Source of the DNA: Streptomyces sp. HD
GTDB taxonomy: Bacteria; Actinomycetota; Actinomycetes; Streptomycetales; Streptomycetaceae
Assembly (NCBI RefSeq): GCF_028369295.1
Contig: NZ_JAQMYP010000013.1
Location: forward strand, 120,620-184,619
Length of the DNA stretch: 64,000 nucleotides
Direction: 5' to 3'
The first letter of the stretch is position 1, and the number at the start of each line of letters is the position of its first letter. Shown here in pieces: positions 7,798-16,386 of the stretch. The notes below the pieces were generated by a model. The model had not been told where the DNA came from. It did no database searches and saw only the letters and a program-made list of their open reading frames with translations. The translations under genes and the position numbers were made by a program.

Positions 7798-8771
7798 CTG
7801 CACGTGGCTGGTTTCTGTTCGCCCTGATGGGCGTGGTCTGGGGCATCCCGTATCTGCTGATCAAGGTGGCGGTGGGGGCGGTCTCCCCGTCGGTGGTGGT
7901 GTTCACGCGATGCGCGCTGGCCGCCGCGCTCCTGCTCCCCTTCGCGATCCGGCAGGGCGGCCTGACCCGGACGGTACGACGCCACTGGCGCCCGATGCTC
8001 GCCTTCGCCTGCATAGAGATCATCGGCCCCTGGTGGACCCTGACCGACGCCGAACGCCACCTCTCCAGCTCCACGGCAGGCCTGCTGATCGCGGGCGTGC
8101 CGATCGTCGGCATCGCGCTCGCCCGCTTCTTCGGCAGCGACGAGCATCTGGGCGGTCGGCGCCTGACCGGCCTCGGCCTCGGCCTGGCCGGCGTGGCGGT
8201 CCTCACCGTCCCGCACCTCACCGGCGGCGACGCCCGCTCGCTGGGCGAGGTGCTGCTGACGGTGCTCGGCTACGCCACGGCCCCCTTGATCGCGGCGCGC
8301 CGGCTGAAGGACGTACCGTCCCTCCAGCTCACGGCACCGTGCCTGGCGCTGGCCGCGCTGGTCTACGCGCCCGCGGCGGCCCTGACCCGGCCGTCCTCGC
8401 TCCCCTCGGCCGAGGTCCTGACGGCGCTGGCCGCCCTGGGCGTGATCTGCACGGCGGTCGCCTTCGTGGCCTTCCTGGAGCTGATCAAGGAGGTGGGTCC
8501 GACGCGGGCGACGGTCTTCACCTACGTCAACCCGGCGGTCGCGGTGGCGGCGGGGGCGGTGTTCCTGGACGAGCCGCTGACCACCGGCATCGTGGCGGCC
8601 TTCGCCCTGATCCTCGCGGGATCGGTGCTGGCGACGAGCGGTGGCCCGAAGAGGGATGCCCGCCCGGTAACATGGTCGACACGGCAGACGAGCCGGGCGG
8701 ACGGCCGCGTGGAGGCCCTTGTGGACCTCCCCGAGGAACGTCCGGGCTCCACAGGGCAGGGTGATGGCTAA
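7794..8771 (+). CDS. EamA/DMT-family membrane exporter
   Basis: 325 residues with about ten hydrophobic segments and two EamA repeats; the first opens GWFLFALMGVVWGIPYLLIK and the second contains VAFVAFLELIKEVGPTRATVFTYVNPAVAV, the typical family signature. Family members export metabolites or amino acids. It is translationally coupled to the AraC gene by ATGA. The last transmembrane segment ends near residue 283. The remaining tail is read from DNA that folds as RNase P RNA (from 8685), so the extra roughly 30 residues are a by-product of the overlap rather than a conserved domain. Confidence 0.9.
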   Translation: MTARGWFLFALMGVVWGIPYLLIKVAVGAVSPSVVVFTRCALAAALLLPFAIRQGGLTRTVRRHWRPMLAFACIEIIGPWWTLTDAERHLSSSTAGLLIAGVPIVGIALARFFGSDEHLGGRRLTGLGLGLAGVAVLTVPHLTGGDARSLGEVLLTVLGYATAPLIAARRLKDVPSLQLTAPCLALAALVYAPAAALTRPSSLPSAEVLTALAALGVICTAVAFVAFLELIKEVGPTRATVFTYVNPAVAVAAGAVFLDEPLTTGIVAAFALILAGSVLATSGGPKRDARPVTWSTRQTSRADGRVEALVDLPEERPGSTGQGDG

Positions 8772-9102
8772 CGGCCACCCGGGGTGACCCGCGGGACAGT
8801 GCCACAGAAAGCAAACCGCCCAGCGCTTCGGCGCTGGGTAAGGGTGAAACGGTGGTGTAAGAGACCACCAGTGCCCAGGGCGACCTGGGCAGCTAGGTAA
8901 ACCCCACCCGGAGCAAGGTCAAGAAGGGGCCGCCTTCTCGCAAGAGGGGCGACCCTGCGCGGACGTTCGAGGGCTGCCCGCCCGAGTCCGCGGGTAGACC
9001 GCACGAGGCCGGCGGCAACGCCGACCCTAGATGGATGGCCGTCGCCCAGGGCTCCGCGAGGAACCCTGGGAACAGAACCCGGCGTACAGCCCGACTCGTC
9101 TG
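8685..9102 (+). ncRNA. rnpB: RNase P RNA (M1 RNA), bacterial type A
   Basis: The catalytic RNA that trims tRNA 5' leaders. The P1 helix is formed by 8685-8698 and 9089-9102, complementary over 14 bases with one G-U-type mismatch. Core motifs in order are GAGGAACGTCCGGGCTCC, CAGGGTGATGGCTAACG, GACAGTGCCACAGAAA and the 3' AACAGAACCCGGCGTACAG block. These match bacterial type A RNase P RNA. It overlaps the last 87 bp of the EamA gene, so its promoter must lie in that coding region. TAACAT at 8668-8673 is a possible -10. Confidence 0.96.
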
Positions 9103-9176
9103 CCGCTCCGCGTCCTGTCGGGCGATGAGCGGGTCCAGGCGATGAGCGGGCCGGTCCTTCAGCGCCCGGCGGCCTG

Positions 9177-9935
9177 TCAGAGTGCGTCCACCGCGCTCAC
9201 CTTCCACCCGTCGTCCGTCCGCGACATCGTCATCCGCACCCGGTTCAGGTCCAGCCGCGAGCCCGAGACCTGCGTGCTCTCGGTGACCTGGTTGACGAAG
9301 AGGAGGATCACGACCTTGTCCGGGGCGGCCGAGACGACGGAGGCGGCCGGGGAGCCGCCGGAGGCAGGGGCGGCGACCGTCGCCTTCACCACGCCGCGGT
9401 ACTTCTCGGCGGTCGGGCCGACCACGGTCTTCGTGGTCTTCCCGTACTCGTCGCGGAAGTCCCCGGTCAGATGGGTGCGGGCCCTCGCGAAGTCCCGGTC
9501 CAGGTGGCGGTAGTCGTACGACAGGACGGCCGGTGCCGCCTGGCGAGCCGCCGCGACCGCCTCGGCCCGGGCGCTCTCCGTCAGGTGTCCGTCCCGGTAC
9601 TGCCACCCCAGGACGGCCGCCGCCACCAGGCCCGCCGCGAGCAGGACCGCGAGCAGTGCGGTGAGCACTGCGGTGAGCGGCCTTTGGTGCCTGGACGTGC
9701 CAGGCTCCTCCGACGGGTCGGCCCCCTCGGACTCGAAGGACTCCGGCGACGGCTCGGGCGGGTCGGTCCAGCCGTTCTTCGGGGCGTCGATGAGTACGGT
9801 GCGTCCGGCGGCCGTGGGCGCCGGGTCCGGTTCGCGGTGGCCGCGCTCCGCGCGCTTGGCCGCCGCGCGGGCCGCCGCCGTCATCGTGCGCCGGGTGGTG
9901 GTGCCGGGGGTGCGGGCGGTGGTTGTCTTCGGCAT
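9177..9935 (-). CDS. Mce-associated membrane protein (second)
   Basis: 252 residues. There is a long charged cytoplasmic N-terminus (1-85), one transmembrane helix (about 86-110, LTAVLTALLAVLLAAGLVAAAVLG), and an outside domain with YDYRHLDRDFARARTHLTGDFRDEY and a DGWKVSAVDAL ending. This is the Mas/VirB8-like fold seen downstream of Mce operons, thought to stabilise Mce complexes. AGGAG lies seven bases before the ATG. It is the last gene of the Mce operon, 57 bp after the preceding Mce-associated gene. Confidence 0.88.
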   Translation of the reverse strand: MPKTTTARTPGTTTRRTMTAAARAAAKRAERGHREPDPAPTAAGRTVLIDAPKNGWTDPPEPSPESFESEGADPSEEPGTSRHQRPLTAVLTALLAVLLAAGLVAAAVLGWQYRDGHLTESARAEAVAAARQAAPAVLSYDYRHLDRDFARARTHLTGDFRDEYGKTTKTVVGPTAEKYRGVVKATVAAPASGGSPAASVVSAAPDKVVILLFVNQVTESTQVSGSRLDLNRVRMTMSRTDDGWKVSAVDAL

Positions 9936-9992
9936 CGTCGTGCTCCTGAGTGATGTCCTTGCCGGTGGTGCCGGTGGTGCCGGTGGTGTCGG

Positions 9993-10481
9993 TCAGCCGA
10001 CGAACTCGACGTCCGACGTCAGCCAGCGGCCGTCCCGGTGGACCAGGTCGAGCTGCAGGCGGTAGTTGCGCGCCTCGCCCTTCGGCGCCGCCGTGTTGGT
10101 CACCTTGCTGTCGGCCACCACCAGGACGCGGGCCGAGTCCTCGTCGGAGCGGACGATGCCCGCCTCCAGGACCTGGCCCTCGGAGACGGACCTGTTCGTC
10201 GCGACCAGCCGCGTCAGCTGCTGCGTCTGTGCCGCGAACTGCTTCTTGAAGTCGCCGGTCGCGCCCGCCAGGACGTTCGCGCTGTCGCGGTCGTAGTGCC
10301 GGTAGTCGAGCGAGGTGAAGTTCAGTGCCGACTGGCGGGCCGCGGACAGGATGTCCTGGTGGCGCCGGTCCGTCTCGTGTTGTGCGTAGAGGCCCAGGGA
10401 CAGCCAGATCGTCAGGGCTGTGGTCAGGGCGGTCGCCGTGACGAGGGCGGCCGTCAGCCTCCTCGGTCGCTTCAGCTTCAT
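9993..10481 (-). CDS. Mce-associated membrane protein (first)
   Basis: 162 residues: basic N-terminus MKLKRPRRL, a single membrane helix (about 9-35), and an extracytoplasmic Mas domain with LDYRHYDRDSANVLAGATGDFKKQF and DGRWLTSDVEFV. That is the same pattern as its downstream neighbour. The ATG at 10481 is chosen because it overlaps the mceF stop in an ATGA, the spacing used throughout this operon; a longer reading to 10511 would overlap mceF more. Probably an accessory of the Mce transporter. Confidence 0.88.
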   Translation of the reverse strand: MKLKRPRRLTAALVTATALTTALTIWLSLGLYAQHETDRRHQDILSAARQSALNFTSLDYRHYDRDSANVLAGATGDFKKQFAAQTQQLTRLVATNRSVSEGQVLEAGIVRSDEDSARVLVVADSKVTNTAAPKGEARNYRLQLDLVHRDGRWLTSDVEFVG

Positions 10482-11755
10482 GCCATGGGGCCAACGAGCA
10501 GCCATTGCCACGACTCCTTTCCGAACACGGCCCGCTGGCCGCCCGTCGTGCCGATCTTCAGGGCCCTTCCGTCCGGGCCGGTGGTGGTGCCGGTCTGTGG
10601 GTCGTACGGGGTGACGTACGCCGCCTGGTTCGCGCCGCCGTACGAGGTCGATGCGCCGGGGGCGTTCTGCGCGCCCCTCACCGACGACTCGCTTCCGCGC
10701 GGCAGTGTGCAGCGGGCGTCCGTGTTCGCCTCGCGTGTGCTGGTGTCCGCCGGGTCGCGGCGCCTCGTGCCGTAGCCCTGGGTGCAGGCCGGCGGGTCGT
10801 CGGCGTTCACGACCAGGCCGAAGTGGGTCGTGCCGTCGCCTGGGATCACCGTGTAGCTGCCCGCCACCATCGCAGGGAAGGTGACCAGGGCCTGTTCCAC
10901 GCCGGGCAGCCGGGCCAGCGTCACCCGGCCGCCGCTGATCAGATTGGCCAGCAGGACCGACAGGCGCGGCGAGAGCGACTTGAGCAGGGAGTTGACCTCC
11001 TGTGCCGCCGGTCTCGCGTTGCCGATCAGCTTGCGCAGGTCCCCGTCGCTCGCCTTCAACTGGGCCGACAGGGCGGCCAGATCGTGTGCGAAGGACTTGA
11101 TCGAAGAGCCCTGGTCGGCCTGTGTCTTCAGGACCTTCCGGGAGTCCTCGATCAGCGCGATCGTCTCCGGCAGCGCGTCCGACGCCGACTCCACCAGCTC
11201 GTTGCCCGAGTTCACCAGGCGGCTCAGGTCCGGGCCGGTTCCGGCGAAGGCCTCGCCCAACTCGTCGACCGTCACCCGCAGGTCCTTCTTGCCGACCGAG
11301 TTGAGCAGGCGGTCCAGGCTGAGGACCAGGTCGGTCGTCGGCAGCGGTACGCGGGTGTTCCGACGCGGGATGCCGCTGCCGTCCAGCAGGTACGGGCCGT
11401 GCGAGGCGCGCGGCTGCAGGTCTACGTACTGCTCGCCCACCGCCGAGCGGTTCGCCACCACGGCGAGGGTGTCCGCCGGGATGCGGGGCGCGTCGTCGTC
11501 CAGGTCCAGGGCGATCGACACCCCGTCCTTGCCCGACAGGTGCAGGGTGCCCACCTTCCCCACCGGCACCCCGCGATACGTCACCTCGGCGCCGGGGAAG
11601 AGGCCCCCGGAGTCGGCGAAGTCCGCGCGGACCGTGTAGCCGCGGTCCAGGACGTCGTCCACCAGCCCCGTGTACTCGGCGCCCACGTACGACACTCCCA
11701 CGGCGGTGAGGGTGGCGAAGGCCAGCAGTTGGATCTTGACGGTACGGGTGATCAT
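10478..11755 (-). CDS. mceF: MCE-family lipid-transport protein, sixth of operon
   Basis: 425 residues: one N-terminal membrane anchor (about 7-25), an MlaD/MCE domain (about 35-115: YTVRADFADSGGLFPGAEVTYRGVPVGKV, then VVANRSAVGEQYVDL), a long helical region and a Cys-containing C-terminal tail. Mce proteins assemble as hexameric tubes that carry lipids or sterols to the YrbE permease. ATGA couplings occur at both ends. The C-terminus (GPDGRALKIG, ESWQWLLVGP) resembles actinobacterial MceF. Confidence 0.92.
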   Translation of the reverse strand: MITRTVKIQLLAFATLTAVGVSYVGAEYTGLVDDVLDRGYTVRADFADSGGLFPGAEVTYRGVPVGKVGTLHLSGKDGVSIALDLDDDAPRIPADTLAVVANRSAVGEQYVDLQPRASHGPYLLDGSGIPRRNTRVPLPTTDLVLSLDRLLNSVGKKDLRVTVDELGEAFAGTGPDLSRLVNSGNELVESASDALPETIALIEDSRKVLKTQADQGSSIKSFAHDLAALSAQLKASDGDLRKLIGNARPAAQEVNSLLKSLSPRLSVLLANLISGGRVTLARLPGVEQALVTFPAMVAGSYTVIPGDGTTHFGLVVNADDPPACTQGYGTRRRDPADTSTREANTDARCTLPRGSESSVRGAQNAPGASTSYGGANQAAYVTPYDPQTGTTTGPDGRALKIGTTGGQRAVFGKESWQWLLVGPMA

Positions 11756-13029
11756 GGCCGGACCCCCTTCAGCATCAGCTCGGCGAGTTCGAGGTCGATG
11801 CCCTCGGGCCAGTCGCCCTCGGCCATGTAGTTGGCCGTGCACACCGGCGGGCAGAGCAGGTCCTCGCCGCCTCCGGACGGGGCCGACGGCGCGCTCGGGC
11901 CGTTCGGCAACGCCGTGGGCGTCGGCACACCCGGCAGCTCAGGGGCGTTCGGGAGATCGGGTACGTCCGGGGTCCCGGGGAGCTCGGGGCCCTCCTCGCC
12001 CCCGTCTCCGCCGTCCCCGCCCGGCCTGCCCGTCAGGTTGCCGTAGATCCCCGCCAGGTCGAGGTCCGCCGTGATGTGCAGGTTGACGTAGTCGCCCTTG
12101 ATGGCGTCCACGGCGTTCCGGGGGAACGGGTAAGTCGTCAGCAACTCAAGGGAGTTGGGCAGGTCATCGCCCGCCCTGTTGAGCTGTTGCAGGATCGGGC
12201 GGAGCTGTCTGAGGTTGGCGACCGCGTCGTCGTGGGAGGCGTCGACCACCTTGGTGCCCGTCCGGCCCAGCTTCGACAGGGCCGTCAGCATCCTCGTCAG
12301 GTCGCGGCGCTGGTCGGCCAGGACCTTGAGAGCCGGCGGCATCTCCTCCACCGCCTCGGCGATGGTCTCCTTCTCCTTGCCGAGGCGCTTGGCGAGTCGG
12401 TCCACGGCCTTCAGCGCGCGGACGATGTCCGCCTTCTGCCTGTCCAGGCCGCCCAGGAAGACGTCCAGCTCCTTCAGCAGCGACCTGACCCGGTTCTCCC
12501 GTCCGGCCAGCGCCTTGTTCAGCTCCACGGTGATCGTCTTGAGCTGGGCCACCCCGCCGCCGTTGAGCAGCGCCGACAGCGCGGACAGCACCTCCTCGAT
12601 CTCCGGGTTGCGGCCACTGCGGGACAGGGGGATCACAGCGCCGTCGCTCAGACGGCCGACCGACGCCGTGCCCGTCGGCTTCGACAGCGCCACGTACTTC
12701 TCGCCCAGCATGCTGGTCTGACGTAGCTCCGCGATCGCGTTGCCGGGCAGCTTCACCGAGTCGGCGACCCGGAGGCGTACCTTCGCGTGCCAGCCCTGCA
12801 ACTCCACCTTCTCGACGGCGCCGACCGTGACGTTGTTGACCTTCACCGCCGACTGCGGCACCAGGTCCAGTACGTCACGGAACTCGACGGTCACGTGGTA
12901 CGCGTGGCCGTCCGAGGCCGCGCCGCCGGGCAGTTGGACGTCGTACCAGCCGTTGAACCCGCAGCCGGAGAGGAACAGCGAGCCGACCGCCGCCCAGGCC
13001 ACCGCCCCGCCCTTGCGCAGCCCGCTCAT
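11752..13029 (-). CDS. mceE: MCE-family lipoprotein, fifth of operon
   Basis: 425 residues with a lipoprotein signal: basic start, hydrophobic core and lipobox LSGC with Cys23. MceE is the lipoprotein (Lpr) position in actinobacterial mce operons. The MCE domain is YHVTVEFRDVLDLVPQSAVKVNNVTVGAV. A coiled-coil region follows, then a Pro/Gly-rich tail (about 330-395) before a final Cys-containing segment (LLCPPVCTANYMAEG). ATGA overlaps both neighbours. Confidence 0.93.
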   Translation of the reverse strand: MSGLRKGGAVAWAAVGSLFLSGCGFNGWYDVQLPGGAASDGHAYHVTVEFRDVLDLVPQSAVKVNNVTVGAVEKVELQGWHAKVRLRVADSVKLPGNAIAELRQTSMLGEKYVALSKPTGTASVGRLSDGAVIPLSRSGRNPEIEEVLSALSALLNGGGVAQLKTITVELNKALAGRENRVRSLLKELDVFLGGLDRQKADIVRALKAVDRLAKRLGKEKETIAEAVEEMPPALKVLADQRRDLTRMLTALSKLGRTGTKVVDASHDDAVANLRQLRPILQQLNRAGDDLPNSLELLTTYPFPRNAVDAIKGDYVNLHITADLDLAGIYGNLTGRPGGDGGDGGEEGPELPGTPDVPDLPNAPELPGVPTPTALPNGPSAPSAPSGGGEDLLCPPVCTANYMAEGDWPEGIDLELAELMLKGVRP

Positions 13030-14144
13030 GCGCTCGCCCCCAGGATTCCGCCGAGGGTGCGGTCGACCGTGCCGGTGACCGCCGGTCCCTGGGGCACCTC
13101 GGGCAGGGAGGCGAAGAGGTCCCTCAGGTCCCGGCAGTCGGTCTTCTCCCCGGTCGTCCTCAGGATCGAGCACAGCAGCGACGCCGGATCCTGCGCCTGG
13201 TCGGCGTTGTTGCGGGTGTCGAGGGTGCCGGACGACGGGTTGTAGGCGTTGTTGAGGTTGGACAGGCCGGTCGGGGCCACCTCCAGCAGCTCCTGCAGCG
13301 CCGCCCGTTGGGTGACGAGCACCTTGGTCACCTTGCTGAGCCCCTCCACGTTCGAGGTCAGGGAGTTCTTGTTCCTCTTCACGAAGGCCGACACGTCACC
13401 CAGCGCCGTCCCCAGGTTCTTCAGCGCGGCCGCCAAGTCCTCGCGTTCGCCCGCCAGCTGCCCGGCGACCTTCGCGAGGCTGCTGTTGAACGACCGCACG
13501 CTCCGGTCGTCCGCCGCCAGCGCCGCCGTGAACACCTGGAGGTTGCGGATCGTGCCGAACAGGTCGGTGCGGCCGTCGGAGAGCGTCGTGACCGCCGCCG
13601 ACAGGTCCTCGACCGTCTGGTTGAGGTTCTTGCCCTGGCCGTCCAGGTTGTCCGCGCTCACCCCGAGCAGCCGGGACAGGGCGCCGTCCTTGTTGGCGCC
13701 CTTGGGGCCGAGCGCCTCGGCGGTGGTGTGGAGGGAGTCGAAGACCCGGTCCAGTTCCACGGGTACGGCCGTACGCGACTCGGGGATCTCGTCCCCGGTC
13801 CGCAGCACCGGACCGCCGCCCCGGTACACCGGCAGCAGCTGTACGTAACGGTCGCTGACCACCGAGGAGTTGATGATCGCGGCCTGGGCGTCCGCCGGGA
13901 CCTTGCGGTCCGCGTCGTACTCCAGCTCCACCCGTACCCGGCCGCCCTCCGGCGTGATCCCCTTGACCTCACCGATCCGGACACCCAGGACGCGGACGTC
14001 CGAGCCGGGGTAGATGCCGACCGTGCGCGGGAAGTACGCGGTGACACGGACCGGCTCGGGGCGCGGCCACAGGACGTACATGAGCGCGGCGATCAGGGTC
14101 AGTACGGCGAGCAGGGCCGCGCGCCTCTTCCAACGGCCGCTCAT
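13026..14144 (-). CDS. mceD: MCE-family lipid-transport protein, fourth of operon
   Basis: 372 residues: membrane anchor (about 8-26, AALLAVLTLIAALMYVLW), MCE domain (VRVTAYFPRTVGIYPGSDVRVLGVRIGEV, then AAIINSSVVSDRYVQL), a helical rod and a short tail with two Cys (LLCSILRTTGEKTDCRD) that could form a disulfide outside the cell. ATGA overlaps with mceC and mceE. Confidence 0.92.
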   Translation of the reverse strand: MSGRWKRRAALLAVLTLIAALMYVLWPRPEPVRVTAYFPRTVGIYPGSDVRVLGVRIGEVKGITPEGGRVRVELEYDADRKVPADAQAAIINSSVVSDRYVQLLPVYRGGGPVLRTGDEIPESRTAVPVELDRVFDSLHTTAEALGPKGANKDGALSRLLGVSADNLDGQGKNLNQTVEDLSAAVTTLSDGRTDLFGTIRNLQVFTAALAADDRSVRSFNSSLAKVAGQLAGEREDLAAALKNLGTALGDVSAFVKRNKNSLTSNVEGLSKVTKVLVTQRAALQELLEVAPTGLSNLNNAYNPSSGTLDTRNNADQAQDPASLLCSILRTTGEKTDCRDLRDLFASLPEVPQGPAVTGTVDRTLGGILGASA

Positions 14145-15334
14145 CGCACCCCTCCCGTCCTCGGCTCCACCGGAGCGGCGACCAGGTTCTGGACGTAGGA
14201 GTCGAACCAGCGGCCGTTGCCCAGGGTGTTGGTGAAGAGCCGTACGTACGGCGCGAGGAGCCTGATGCTCCGGTCCAGACTGGATTGGTTCCGTTCGAGC
14301 ATGTCCACCACGCCGTTCAGGCCCTTGAGCGCGGGCCCGATCTCCTTGTCGTTGTCCTGGACCAGGCCGGAGAGCTGGATGCCGAGCGCGGCGGAGCTCC
14401 TCAGCAGCCGGTGGATGGCCTCGCGCCGCCTGCTGATCTCCTTGAACAGCTTGTCGCCGTCCTTGACCAGGGCCGTGAAGTCCCCGGAGCGGTCGGCCAG
14501 GACGCCCGTGACGCCGTTCGCGTGGCCGAGCAACTCGCGCAGCGCCTTGTCGCGCGAGGCCACGGTCCGGGAGATCCGCGACAGGCCCTTGAGGGAGGCC
14601 TGCACCTCGTCCGGTGAGTCCTCGAAGGTGGCGGAGAGGGTGTCCAGGGCCTTCGCCACGCGGTCGGTGTCGACGTCCTCGGTCGTCGTCGTGAGGTCGC
14701 TGAAGGCCTGTACGACGTCGTAGGCCGGGACTGTGCGCTTCAGCGGTATCTCGCTGCCGGGCTTCAACTGGCCCTTCCCCCTGGGGTGCAGGGCCAGGTA
14801 CTTGGCGCCGAGGATCGTCTTGACCCGGATCGACGCGCCGGTGTCGCCGCCGAAGCCGGGCTCGCCCTTGATTTTGAAGGTGACCTTGACGTGGTCGCCG
14901 TCCAGATCGACCTCCTCCACCTTGCCGACCTTGACCCCGGCGATCCGCACCTCGTCACCCGGCTTGAGCCCGCCAGCCTCCGCGAAGGCCGCGCTGTACG
15001 TCTCGCCGTCGCCGATCAGCGGGAGGCGGTCGGCGTTGAAGGCGGCCACCGTCAGCAACGCCAGGACAGTGAGGCCGACCGCGCCGATGACGACGGGATT
15101 GCTCCCCCACTGCCTGAAAGGCGTGGGAGGTGCCCCCACACGGAACGGGGACAGGTGCGGGCGGCGGATGCGCGGGAGCCGTATGCGAGGCGGCTCGACG
15201 TGCACCTTGAACAGCGGCTGCCGGCGGGGCCTGCGGCGCGGCAGGAGCCGTACCTTCGGCAGACGGATCTTCGGTAGCCTCGGCGGCTCGACCCGCACCC
15301 TGAACAACGGCTCCGGACGCTGCTTGCGGCTCAT
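14141..15334 (-). CDS. mceC: MCE-family lipid-transport protein, third of operon, with unusual N-terminal extension
   Basis: 397 residues. The MCE core follows a membrane helix at about 81-100: YSAAFAEAGGLKPGDEVRIAGVKVGKV, then KTILGAKYLALHPRG. Before the membrane helix is a roughly 75-residue cytoplasmic extension not usual for the family. It holds two copies of a basic Pro-rich motif (PLFRVRVEPPR at about 9-19 and PLFKVHVEPPR at about 40-50) and then APPTPFRQWGSN, which is read from a palindromic intergenic-type repeat. The ATG at 15334 overlaps the mceB stop (ATGA). The extension could contact the ATPase or permease inside the cell, or be neutral expansion. Confidence 0.9.
   Translation of the reverse strand: MSRKQRPEPLFRVRVEPPRLPKIRLPKVRLLPRRRPRRQPLFKVHVEPPRIRLPRIRRPHLSPFRVGAPPTPFRQWGSNPVVIGAVGLTVLALLTVAAFNADRLPLIGDGETYSAAFAEAGGLKPGDEVRIAGVKVGKVEEVDLDGDHVKVTFKIKGEPGFGGDTGASIRVKTILGAKYLALHPRGKGQLKPGSEIPLKRTVPAYDVVQAFSDLTTTTEDVDTDRVAKALDTLSATFEDSPDEVQASLKGLSRISRTVASRDKALRELLGHANGVTGVLADRSGDFTALVKDGDKLFKEISRRREAIHRLLRSSAALGIQLSGLVQDNDKEIGPALKGLNGVVDMLERNQSSLDRSIRLLAPYVRLFTNTLGNGRWFDSYVQNLVAAPVEPRTGGVR
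15102..15139. repeat. Streptomyces-type palindromic repeat inside mceC
   Basis: CTCCCCCA at one end and GGGAGG then CCCCCAC at the other, around a GCCTGAAAGGC hairpin tip. This matches the family of palindromic units seen between genes elsewhere in the window (51862, 51945) and in a pseudogene (27803). Here it is in frame within the mceC coding sequence. Confidence 0.7.
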
Positions 15335-16386
15335 GCCCCGCACCTCGCCCTCGCCACATGCATCTCGGGCGTGAGCACCTGCTGGGACGTCGACTCCGTC
15401 TTCGGCAGCACGATCCGGCCGTCGAAGTCGCACAGGTAGAAGTTGAACCACGAGCCGTAGGACGCCGTCCCCGTCAGCTCGCCCAGCTTGTTCGGCAGCC
15501 GCTTCAGCACGCCCTCCACGGTCTTCTCGTTGTCGTTCAGCGTTCCGGTGAGGTCGGTCAGCTCGGCGAGGTCGTCCTTCAGCGGTGGACGCGCGTCCTT
15601 CAGCAGCCCCGAGGTGGCGTCCGTCAGGTCGCCGATGCTCACCAGGGACTGCCCGATCGGTTTGCGGTCCGCGGACAGACCCGAGATGACCCGGCGCAAC
15701 TGCTTGAGCAGCCCGGAGAAACGGGCGCCGCGCTTGTCGAGGGTCTCCAGCACGGTGCCGAGGTTGTCGATCACCGAGCCGATCAGCTTGTCGCGGCCGG
15801 CCAGCGTCGAAGTGAGCGACGCCGTGTGCATGAGCAGGCTGTTGACGGTGCCACCCTCGCCCTGGAGCGTCCTGATGATCTCGGTGGCGAGCTGGTTGAC
15901 GTCGTTCGGGCTGAGCGCGGCGAACAGCGGCTTGAAGCCGTTCAGCAGCGCGTTGAGGTCAAGGGCGGGCCGGGTGCGCGACAGCGGGATCGTCGCGCCG
16001 GGGCGCAGCAGCCGGGTGCCGTCGCCCGTGCCCTCGGTGAGTGCGACGTACCGCTGGCCGACCAGGTTGCGGTACCGGATGACCGCACCCGTGCTGGTCG
16101 GCAGCGGCCGGTCCTGGCTGACCGTGAAGGTGACCTCGGCCAGCGTCCGGTCCTTGATCCGGATGCCCTCGACCTCGCCGACCCGAACCCCGGCCACCCG
16201 GATGTCGTCGCCCTCCGCCAGGCCGGTGACGTCGCTGAACACCGCGTGGTAGCGATGCTCCGGGGTGAGGGAGATGTTCACGATGGTGGCGGCCAGCAGG
16301 GCCGTCGCCACCACCGTCACCAGCGCGAAGAGGCTGAACTTGATGAGCGGGGCGGCCGTCTGCCGGGCCCCTCCCGTGCTCCTCAT
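15331..16386 (-). CDS. mceB: MCE-family lipid-transport protein, second of operon
   Basis: 351 residues: membrane anchor (about 12-35, APLIKFSLFALVTVVATALLAATIV), MCE domain (YHAVFSDVTGLAEGDDIRVAGVRVGEV, then VIRYRNLVGQRYVAL), helical region and a tail with SWFNFYLCDFDGR, a phrase typical of MceB. ATGA overlaps with mceA and mceC. It works as one ring of the Mce substrate tunnel. Confidence 0.93.
   Translation of the reverse strand: MRSTGGARQTAAPLIKFSLFALVTVVATALLAATIVNISLTPEHRYHAVFSDVTGLAEGDDIRVAGVRVGEVEGIRIKDRTLAEVTFTVSQDRPLPTSTGAVIRYRNLVGQRYVALTEGTGDGTRLLRPGATIPLSRTRPALDLNALLNGFKPLFAALSPNDVNQLATEIIRTLQGEGGTVNSLLMHTASLTSTLAGRDKLIGSVIDNLGTVLETLDKRGARFSGLLKQLRRVISGLSADRKPIGQSLVSIGDLTDATSGLLKDARPPLKDDLAELTDLTGTLNDNEKTVEGVLKRLPNKLGELTGTASYGSWFNFYLCDFDGRIVLPKTESTSQQVLTPEMHVARARCGA

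Noticed and set aside
9958..9990. GCCGGTGGT triplet repeat between the two Mce-associated genes
   Set aside because: Only three 9-bp units in a short linker; no basis for a functional claim.
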